A DNA stretch of 64,000 nt. Origin: Agaricus subrufescens. Lineage: Eukaryota > Basidiomycota > Agaricomycetes > Agaricales > Agaricaceae. Below the pieces are notes generated by a model. That model worked only from the letters and a program-made list of their open reading frames with translations. It ran no database searches and was not told the origin of the DNA. How positions within the stretch are numbered: position 1 is the first letter of the stretch; each line of letters starts with the position of its first letter. Shown here in pieces: positions 11,025 through 18,854 of the stretch. A program made the translations under genes and the position numbers. The stretch lies in NCBI GenBank assembly GCA_029945375.1, contig CM057065.1:2046001-2110000 (forward strand). The letters are read 5' to 3'.

Positions 11025-11424
11025 TTAGATCGGAATGCAAAGCGCCTAATAGTTTCTAGTGCATCAGCATCAATCCTCGAGACAGTGGCTGAACATTCTC
11101 ACCTGACCGGGGATCAAGTTGGTGCAACCGGCATTAACACCTGGATTGGCATCGATGATCTCTTGACTGTATTCATTCATTCAGACTCTCAGCTGCTGCT
11201 GTAGAGATACTTGAATACTAACGCAGGGATACCAAATCGTTGACCAAGGGTGAAGCAATTATCGCCACTGACGACCGTATAGATGACTCCATTGCATGCG
11301 TCAGCCGAGGGAGCAGCATGGACCGATGCTATAATATCTCTAGTTAGGTACGTCTTTTCATGAGATGAACCTCTGTCTTACCGATGACGGCAAGGACGAC
11401 AGCGAAGATAGCTTTGGTGAACAT
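11025..11424 (-). CDS. Secreted single-LysM protein, copy D
   Basis: Exons 11382-11424, 11223-11328, 11103-11166 and 11025-11045 on the minus strand encode 77 residues ending in TAA. The signal peptide (MFTKAIFAVVLAVI...) is followed by APSADACNG and a canonical LysM core: IYTVVSGDNC, EIIDANPGVNAGCTNL, IPGQALCIPI. Four cysteines are kept. It differs from B and C at many positions but is close to copy E. Compared with E it has FTLGQRFGIPA where E has FALGQRFGTTA. Binding of chitin-type glycans is inferred from the family. Confidence 0.92.
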
Positions 11425-11486
11425 CTTGATCCTTAGTTGACTCGGGGGTTGAGGCAATGAAGGAATGAACCTTCACCATGAGGGTT

Positions 11487-11492
11487 CTTATA
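11487..11492 (-). promoter_or_regulatory. TATA box of LysM copy D
   Basis: TATAAG on the minus strand, about 63 bases upstream of the copy D start, inside the conserved AGGTATAAGAACCCTCATGG context. Confidence 0.6.
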
Positions 11493-12440
11493 CCTTTCGT
11501 CAGACTGCCCAGCTCACCATCTAGGCCTTCGCTTAACCGTCTAACACCCTCTAGAGCCGCTATTTTTGCGATTAATAGGTGAGCGGGTTGCTCGGCGTGA
11601 TTTAACCGCTTTATTTCTGAATGGAATATATTTATAACAGCTGAAAGCAGTGGACAATTCTGCGAAACAAGCCGCGAGAGGGACTTTGAAGGGACATCTT
11701 TCTACAATAGGTTTTGAGGAACCATGTGTGCAAGTTCGGGTAATGACTCTTGTCACTGTCCAGTTTTCTGGTGAGCGGGGTAAGCTCTTGTATGTTCCTG
11801 AGGCTGACATGGGTTTCTAATCGTCACTGAGTCACAGCGCTTGACTCTGTGCTACAGAGTAACCACATGAACCAAAAGATTCTTGCTAACAAGTGTGGTA
11901 TTATTTGTTAAGATTACTGCAAAGTCACATACAACGAGTACCCAATGTTCGGTTGTACGTATATGTCCGGTCTCACATCTTAGACGAGTAAACGATTACA
12001 ATGCCTAGGCTTCGGGCATCGGAAATACTAAAGAATTAACTCTGAACATAGCCTTCAATTAGTACATTTTCATCATGTTACATCCTTCTCATTTGAATAT
12101 CCAATAATCTTTCAGCTAGCATAGGAATGTCGACGGTGGCACGGTGACAGTATATGAGCTTTTATCGGAAACCACAGCCCGCGGCAGTGTGAAGTATCCT
12201 TCAGCTAGCATGACGTGGTAATCATTGTTTTTCCGTTCAGAATTAGGCCAAACGTAACACTGGTAATTATAATCATGAAGCTGTTTACTCTCGTTTCTCC
12301 AGAACAGTGATTAGCGAGAGTAAAGGCTAAGTTTACGTTGGGGGATAGTTCGGCGCGTAGATGAGTTTCGGAGTTACTCAAACCGACTTATTGGCATTTT
12401 TCAAAAAGACCACGCTGTTGATCAAAATATGCTTTGGTGA

Positions 12441-13279
12441 GAATATTGCCTTTGGAATTCTGATGTTCCCTGATCTCATTCGGATATTTTATTACTACTT
12501 CTGTTTGAGGTCTGAGAGCAGTAGCCTGTAAGCACTTTTTGCACTCGATAACTGAGTAAAATCATTTCAATTTTGAGTAGAATTATCAAGGCTGCACTGG
12601 AAAAATCGTCAAGCTGGTCGTGTCAGGAACTGATCTGTGACAAAAATAACTGTCTATTTCTGGACAATGGCAAAATCAGTGATCTCGCTTTGAAATCGTA
12701 TTCAATCTAATTATAGTGACACTTACGGTCAATACGATAAGTTTCTGGAAAGCTCATTTAGGCCGCCCGTCAAAATGTCAAAGGATTCTAGACTTCGTTT
12801 GGCTTCTTTAGGTATACTCGAGTTCTCGAGCGCAAACAAGGTCCGGGTAATCACTGATTTGACAGATTCAGGGGAAACTGGTGTTAAGTGATGCAAGAGC
12901 TTTTCGCATGTTTCAACCGTAGTGTCATCCCGCTGTGTATCATTTTAGGACAGTCGTTTAACTAAGAAGAACGAGAAAAGCGACTATTAGCTAAAGTTGT
13001 TATGTGCTTGGCATTGCTGCCACAACCCTGGGCATGTTTGAGTAAATACAATGTTGTCAAACATTTTCAACCTTGGTTTTATGCATTGCGGTAAGACGGT
13101 TTCTTTGCCGGATCTTAAACCTTCTATCCCATTTGGTTTGGAAGAATACTCGTTAACTATCTCACAGCATATAGTTCGTAGTCTACAAGTAGCTAGAATT
13201 TTTCCCATAATGGCCATGTAATTGACTCATCACAGCTTGTGCCTTGCGGTGGAGTCTAGTCAGAATTCTGTATATGGTA
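12441..13279. repeat. Spacer of palindrome 2
   Basis: Central non-palindromic DNA between D and E, related in direct orientation to the B/C spacer (compare 12640-12760 with 6680-6770). From about 13130 onward it also matches 15343 onward, the start of the E and F tandem units. No gene is seen. Confidence 0.5.
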
Positions 13280-14154
13280 TTCTCACCAGAGTATACTTTG
13301 ATTATTTTGAAACGTGCCAAGAACGTCAAGCTAGTGCCTACGCATGGCGATTATCTCACAGACCAGATGGCAGACACGAATTTGAATAGCACTATGATAA
13401 TGATAACAAGAATTATTCCATGCGGATATTGATTACCGTTATGTTAACCCAAGTCTAGAAAGAAAATAGTGAGTACCACTTTGTATTGAAAGGTTCTTTT
13501 TACGTTGCCGCGGGCCGCGATTTCCGATGGTGTGCCCGTAGTCATTCAATATATCTCAAACATGAAAAGCGATAGTAGATGTGCTACCTGATGAAAATGG
13601 ATCTACCATAGGCCGAATGGATCTTCAACTCCTTGGGTGTTGTGGGTGCCCGACGCGTGGGTATTGTACTCTTCCAACCCCCAAGATACCCAAAATGTGT
13701 GTATCGAATCGAGTGACGACGACTCAGTGAAGCTGGATTAGTAACAACACAGGGTTTTGTTAGGAACGATAGTTTGATATGATTACTCTAGTAGTACAGA
13801 GTCAAGCGCTGTGACTCGACGAAACTCATGCCAGCTTCAGGAACGTACAAGAGTTCTCCTTGCTCACCGGAAAATTCAATAGCGATACTTCTCAACAAGA
13901 GTCACTACCCGATCTTGCCCACATGTAATTCAAAGCCTAGGGTAGAAAGATATCCCTCAAAACCCTTCTCGCGACACATCTCGCAGAATTCCTCACCGCT
14001 TTCAGCTTGTTATAAATATATTCCATTCAGAAATAACGCGGTCAAATCAAGCCGAACATCCCACTCACCTATTCATGCAAAAATAGCGGCTCTAAGAGGG
14101 AGTTGGGGAGTCAAGCGAGGGCCTAGATGGCGAGCTGGGCAGTCTGACGAAACG

Positions 14155-14160
14155 TATAAG
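14155..14160 (+). promoter_or_regulatory. TATA box of LysM copy E
   Basis: TATAAG 63-68 bases upstream of the copy E ATG, same context as the other copies. Confidence 0.6.
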
Positions 14161-14222
14161 AACCCTCATGGTGAAGGTTCATTCCTTCATTGCCTCAAAC
14201 CTCGAGTCAACTAAGGATCAAG

Positions 14223-14621
14223 ATGTTCACCAAAGCTATCTTCGCTGTCGTCCTTGCCGTCGTCGGTAAGACAGAGACACATCTCATAAATATGCACACC
14301 TAACTCGATATGTTATAGCATCGGTCCATGCTGCTCCCTCGGCTGACGCGTGTACTGGAGTCATCTATACGGTCGTCAGTGGTGACAATTGCTTCGCCCT
14401 TGGACAACGATTTGGTACCACCGCGTTAGTATTCAAATATTTCTACAGCGACATTTGAAAGTCTGAATGGATGGTATAGTCAAGAGATCATCGATGCCAA
14501 CCCAGGTGTTAATGCCGATTGCACCAACTTGATCCCCGGTCAGGTGAGAATGTTCAGCCACTGTCTCGAGGATTAATGCTGAAATACTGAAAATGATTAG
14601 GCACTTTGCATTCCGATCTAA
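14223..14621 (+). CDS. Secreted single-LysM protein, copy E
   Basis: Exons 14223-14265, 14319-14424, 14480-14543 and 14601-14621 encode 77 residues ending in TAA. Signal peptide, APSADACTG linker, then IYTVVSGDNC, EIIDANPGVNADCTNL and IPGQALCIPI: a complete LysM core with four cysteines. It is the inverted partner of copy D and the direct tandem partner of copy F. One change, GGC/GGT to GAT, turns the usual AGC into ADC. No MAPEG gene follows; that part of the cassette has been deleted here. A chitin-binding role is inferred. Confidence 0.92.
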
Positions 14622-15342
14622 GGTGGTAGATCTTCTGCTAAAGTCGGTAGTGAAAGCGCCACGTGGCAAGGTGAATATTGGGAGTCGTAGTCCAAAGATG
14701 GTTTGTGTGTAATAGTGAGCTTAGAAATGAAAGCCGATTTTTGTGTGACGATTAACTGTCACCGTAATATGAGTTCAGAACCTTCTGGACAATCTATTAC
14801 ATGAAACCCGTGTAAGATAGATGAGCGCCTACGTAGAGCCAGAGACCACAATCGAGAGGCTTGCTCGATACTCATCTTTAGGTAGTAACGACAGTGGATC
14901 GTGAATCGCTCAAGTCAATTGCAGTGGATTCTGGATGTATTTTATCCTGCGCTGACGATGAAACCTCGGTTTCTGATGGGCTAAGTGACAACCGTGATAG
15001 ACACATAATGTGAGCCCTAGAAGTAGTTATTAGGCGGATGAAAGACTAGCCATTTGCCTTGCTAGTTTCTTTTTGGTTTTGAGTTGGTTGATGTTCCGCA
15101 ATCTGTGTAGGGGTATGGTAAAAGTCGGTACAGGACGCGAAGAGCATGTACGACTTATTGACCTATTTCGATTACCCCGGAGTTTGTAATTTTTGTAATC
15201 AACATTGTGCGCGGTTGAAGGGACGTGTCGGCTGAGATATCCTGTTTTCTGGAGGAGGTTTGTCCTTCCTTAACCGTAGTTCAATTTACACTCTTGCTGG
15301 GGAGATTATTCAGTGGTATAATGAATATACTCTATCTTATCC
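14622..15342. other. 3' flank of copy E with deleted MAPEG segment
   Basis: DNA that corresponds to the LysM-MAPEG spacer and then directly to the MAPEG 3' flank (about 15234-15330 against 17535-17645), without any MAPEG exon. No open frame of interest. Confidence 0.5.
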
Positions 15343-16302
15343 CAGTTGGACGAATACTCGTCAATTATCTCACGGCATATAGTTCGTGGTCTACGAGTAG
15401 CTAGATTTTTTCCCAAAACAGCCATATAATGGACTCATCACAACTCGTGCCTTGTGGTGGGGTCTAGTCAGAATTCTTTAAATAGTACTCTCACCAGAGT
15501 ATACTTCAATCACCGCTCTGATTATTTTGAACCGTGCCAAGAACGTCAGAATAAAAGCACCTCAAAATTCGTCTGCGTGCCGAACTATGCTCCAAATTAT
15601 TGCCTACGCATGGCGATTATCTCACAGACCGGTTGGCAGACGCGAGACTGCATAGCACCATGATTATGATAATAAGAATTATTCCATGCGGATATTGACT
15701 AACGTTATGCTAGTTTAAGTCTGGAAAGAAAGTTGGAAGGTTCTTTTAACGTTGCTGCGGGCCGTGATTGCAGATGGCATGCCTGGTTAGCTGGAAAGAT
15801 CATTAGAAACACCTCAAACATGGAAAGCGATAATGAATGTGCTGCCTGATGAAAACGGGTGTACTATAGACCGAATGAATCATCGAATCTCCTTAGTGAG
15901 TTTTGTTGAGAATAATGGTTCGATATAATTACTCTAGTAGCACAGAGTCAAGAGCTGTGACTCGATGATGATCAGAAACTCATGCCAACCCCAGAAACCT
16001 ACAAGAGTTCTCGCTCACCGGAAAGTTCATCAGTGATACTCCTCAACACAAGAATCATTACCTGAACTTGCTCACATGATTCTCCAAAACCTAGGGTAGA
16101 AAGATGTCCCTTCAAAATCCATCTCGCGGCGTGTCTCGCAGAATTGCTCACCGCTTCCAGCTTGTTATAAAAATATTCCGGTCAGAAATAAAGCGGTCAA
16201 ATTATTACCCCGAACATCCTGTTCACCTGTTCATTGCAAAAGATGGCGGTTCTAGAGGGCGTTAGAGGCATAGATGGAGAGTTAATCAGTCCCGACAAAA
16301 CG

Positions 16303-16308
16303 TATAAA
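16303..16308 (+). promoter_or_regulatory. TATA box of LysM copy F
   Basis: TATAAA 64-69 bases upstream of the copy F ATG, in CGTATAAAAACCCTCATGG. Confidence 0.6.
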
Positions 16309-16371
16309 AACCCTCATGGCGAAGGTTCATTCCTTCATTGCCTCAACCCCCCGAGTCGACTAAGTATCAAG

Positions 16372-16765
16372 ATGTTCAATAAAGCTCTCTTCGCTGTCCT
16401 CTTCGCTGCCGTCGGTAAGACAGAGGTACACCTCATAGACAGACGTACCTGACTCGAGATATCATAGCATCGGTCCACGCTGTTTCCTCGGCTGACGCAT
16501 GTCCCGGAGTCATCTATACCGTCGTCAGTGGCGATAGTTGCTTCGTTCTTCTATCACGATTTGGTTTCGACATGTTAGTATTCAAAAGATTTCCAGAGTA
16601 GCAGTTCAGAGTCTGAATCAATAATGCAGTATGCTGCTTCAAAAATACAACCCAGATTTTGATTGCACGGACTTGACCCCTGGCCAGGTGAGAATGTTCA
16701 GCCACTGTTTTGAGGATTGATGCTGAAATACTAGGAATGATTAGACCATTTGTGTTCCGGTCTGA
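16372..16765 (+). CDS. Secreted LysM-like protein, diverged copy F
   Basis: Exons 16372-16414, 16468-16573, 16630-16687 and 16745-16765 encode 75 residues ending in TGA. Exon 3 is 58 nt against 64 in copies A-E, a two-codon shortening that keeps frame. Signal peptide and four cysteines are kept, and the first strand is canonical (IYTVVSGDSC). The remainder has changed: FVLLSRFGFDMMLLQKYNP replaces the usual LGQRFG...NPGVN, then DFDCTDLTPGQTICVPV. The open frame and splice sites survive, so the gene is probably expressed, but the glycan-binding loop may not work as in the other copies. It is followed by a MAPEG pseudogene. Confidence 0.85.
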
Positions 16766-17290
16766 GGTGGTATATTTTCTGGTAAAGTTGGTAGCGGAAA
16801 GGGCTACATGGCAAGAGTGAGCTTTGAAAGTTGTAGTCCAAAGATGACTTTTGTGTTATAGTGAAATTAGAAATAAAGTCGATTTTTGGGTGATGATTAA
16901 CTCTCACCGTGATATGAGTTTGGAACCTTCTGGACTATCTGTTCCACGAAACCTATGTCAGAGAGGTGAACACCTATCGTAGAGCCGGAGGCCATATTTG
17001 AAAGACTTGCTTGATACTCATCTTTATAGACGTAAGAGTAGTAGGGATAGATCGTGAATCACCCTAGTCGATCGCAGTGGATGGAACATATACGGCTTCT
17101 CGGTTTGTCATTGACCTAGTTCGGTTACCCTGGAGTTGGGATTGGAGAACGCATATGTTCATACGAGTGTAGGTATAGCCTGAGGGGGGATGATGGTGGA
17201 TATGATCGGAAGTTGATGGAATGACAAATGACATAGTCCATTGAACTATTCTCTCACCAACTAAGTCGCTCATTGTGTATCCCTGAAAAG

Positions 17291-17514
17291 ATGCTAGGGA
17301 TCCCTATCCATCTATAGCACTGTCGGTTACGACAAGTGTGTAATGTTTTTATGACTTCACTGATGAGACTAGTTGTAATGCGTTTGGTGGGAATGTAAGC
17401 AAGTTGAGGGACTAGACGTTTGACGGATCTCTGGACTTCGTTCATTTGCGGGATGATTTTGGTTTAGGTTTGCCTTTGATGATTATGCTGAAAGCTGCGA
17501 AGATGGCCGCTTGA
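17291..17514 (+). pseudogene. Truncated MAPEG-family pseudogene
   Basis: The start ATGCTAGGG and the exon-2 segment with TCGGTTACGACAAG match the intact MAPEG gene at 9500-9680. The sequence then jumps to the last intron (TTTGACGGATCT) and last exon, TTTGCCTTTGATGATTATGCTGAAAGCTGCGAAG followed by ATGGCCGCTTGA. The exons coding for the conserved central residues (RMEGAH...NFPVW and the following helices) are absent. The 5' flank (ATTGAACTATTCTC) and the 3' flank also match. The product cannot be functional. Confidence 0.8.
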
Positions 17515-17674
17515 ATAGGTGTTTGAGTATGCAGTAAAATGTTCTGTTTTCTGAAGGACGTTAATCCTTCCTTCAACCTTTGTGCACTAATTCGGGGCGT
17601 GATTCAATTTACATTCTCGCTGGTATTATTTGATATAATGGATATACAAGTACAGGCGTGCTTGTGGGCATACA

Positions 17675-18408
17675 TCAGGGTAGACCTCGCCAATGATACA
17701 AGGCGGCTCCCTAAAGAACGTGTTACGCGATGACATCAAGATCGGTGACTTTCTCGAAAGGCTTACCGAGCTAGTTTCCTTTCGGACCACTTTACGATTG
17801 ACGAGAGCGATCAGGCATTTGTTGACCCTGGCTTGATTTAGATCGGGGGGTTTGATGAGATCTTGTACTAGGAACAGGAGGGCATCAGAAGGGGATCGAC
17901 ATTTTGTAAGAAGGGGGTTACATTTGACTGTTTGATCGCGTGCTTTCATGATACCATCGATGACAGTTTCCATGTGCTTCCGGAGGTTCTGATGATCTGC
18001 GTTAGTTGGAGTGTTTCGATGGGATCGAGTGTATGCATACAGGATCACTACCGCGAAACTCGAGTGGAAGGGCCGATATTATTCTCTCGATTTCCATCTA
18101 TCAGCATGTCAGTTGCAAACCGATATCCAAAAACAAAAGAGGCCTACATCGCGCTCTTTTCTCTCTTTGGCCGTCATTTTGGGTTTGAGAACTTTCTTTT
18201 TTGGTATACCCGACTCTTGCTTACTGCCGCCAGAGGTGCCTGTGGTGTTGCCTTGGATTGTGATGTCGGTCTCGGTTATCTCTGTCATGGCGGTCTTGTT
18301 GGCGAGGAGTTCGGCTTCACGGGCAGCAGCGGCGGCGGCAGCCTCTTCTACCTGTTTCTTGAGTGCTTCGGCAGCCTGTTCTTGAATCGAGTTAAGCCAT
18401 GCGATCAT
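17675..18408 (-). CDS. Small coiled-coil / winged-helix-like protein, perhaps part of Dam1
   Basis: Five exons on the minus strand (18148-18408, 18052-18097, 17922-17996, 17767-17867, 17675-17710) give 172 residues. Residues 1-50 form an Ala/Glu-rich coiled coil (QEQAAEALKKQVEEAAAA). A Lys-rich linker (PKKKVLKPKMTAKERKERD) follows. Residues 88-172 look like a folded domain: ALPLEFR, LRKHMETVIDGIM, KPPDLNQARVNKCLIALVNRKVV, ending LYHWRGLP. The helix-turn-helix plus short hairpin pattern suggests a winged helix, but I cannot name the family. The ATG lies only 4 bp after the Dam1 stop, with an in-frame TAG directly before it. Separate promoters are unlikely at this spacing. Splicing from the Dam1 donor at 18527 to the AG at 18409-18410 would fuse both frames into one 264-residue protein. 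Confidence 0.7.
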
Positions 18409-18412
18409 CTAA

Positions 18413-18803
18413 TCAGTCGAAGGAATCACCCGCTCGCCGTCTTGCCAGGGCGAAAGAATCGGGAGTCGGCGTCTGCACAGGGGCATCTTCAGTGGGGGGC
18501 ACTGCTAGAGACACAAGAGAGAGGTACTTGTGGCCAGTCTGTGGTGAGGGCATTCATGTTCATGACATAGAGCCAGCTGGCGAAGGATTCATTGAAGGTG
18601 GCGAGGGAATCGCTGAGGTTGACGAGGCCCTCTACGTTGGTCTGGAGAGCGTCTGTCTCGTCGACAAACTCGGCGAGGGCGGGCTCGAGAAAGCCCAGGC
18701 CATGGGGCGCGTCTGGGTAGGCGCCGGAGCGGGAGAGGCGGAGGAGCGAGCCCTGGGAGACGCGGCGGAGGGGTGTGCGGTGCGGCGTCTGCGAGGGGGC
18801 CAT
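18413..18803 (-). CDS. DAM1: DASH/Dam1 kinetochore complex subunit Dam1
   Basis: Exon 1 is 18528-18803. A 55-nt intron (GTACCT...TGCAG) leads to exon 2 at 18413-18472. The product is 111 residues. The Dam1 family core is clear: TPLRRVSQGSL and LSRSG near the N-terminus, then LEPALAEFVDETDALQ and LSDSLATFNESFASWLYVMNMNA, ending WPQTPTPDSFALARRR across the splice. Dam1 is the microtubule-contacting subunit of the DASH ring that couples kinetochores to spindle microtubules. The start is the only in-frame ATG before the conserved block, and lies 51 bp from the condensin gene start on the other strand. Reading straight through the intron gives an early TGA at 18489; the spliced form restores family-like sequence. 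An alternative splice could extend the protein into the next frame. Confidence 0.88.
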
Positions 18804-18854
18804 GCGCCCACGTGACCCAATGACGCGACGCGATCCAACGCCTGCTGATAGCCC
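18804..18854. promoter_or_regulatory. 51-bp bidirectional promoter, DAM1 / condensin G
   Basis: Only 51 bases separate the two divergent start codons. The segment is GC-rich and has no TATA box. The 5' UTRs must overlap or be extremely short, so core promoter elements probably lie inside coding sequence of the partner gene. Confidence 0.55.

Larger units (their letters stand above)
10893..12440 (-). repeat. Left arm of palindrome 2 (carries LysM copy D)
   Basis: Inverted relative of about 13280-14765. It covers the 3' flank, LysM copy D, its promoter and about 1 kb upstream. Similarity is highest around the gene and weaker at the inner end (12120-12440). The same inner block occurs near 6140-6450 and 2250-2560. 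Confidence 0.7.
13130..15340 (+). repeat. Direct repeat unit 1 (copy E unit)
   Basis: A 2.2 kb unit, repeated in tandem at 15343-17650. Matching landmarks are GAATACTCGTTAACTATCTC (13147) against GAATACTCGTCAATTATCTC (15351), then the LysM gene. At the end, CCTGTTTTCTGGAGGAGG (15240) matches TCTGTTTTCTGAAGGACG (17542). In this unit the MAPEG gene itself is missing and only its 3' flanking sequence remains. Confidence 0.65.
15343..17650 (+). repeat. Direct repeat unit 2 (copy F unit)
   Basis: Tandem copy of 13130-15340. It carries the diverged LysM copy F and a truncated MAPEG pseudogene. Upstream identity to the E unit is high (for example GCGATTATCTCACAGACC near 15610 and 13348). Confidence 0.65.

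Noticed and set aside
1581..17650. Transposable element as the cause of the repeats
   Set aside because: No transposase, reverse transcriptase, terminal inverted repeats of standard type or target-site duplications were seen. The repeats carry host-type genes with their promoters.
18489..18527. Unspliced end of Dam1 (TGA at 18489)
   Set aside because: A 55-nt intron with a good acceptor and branch-like CACTGA restores the family pattern WPQTPTPDSF; a 23-nt mini-intron in the same place was also rejected as too short.
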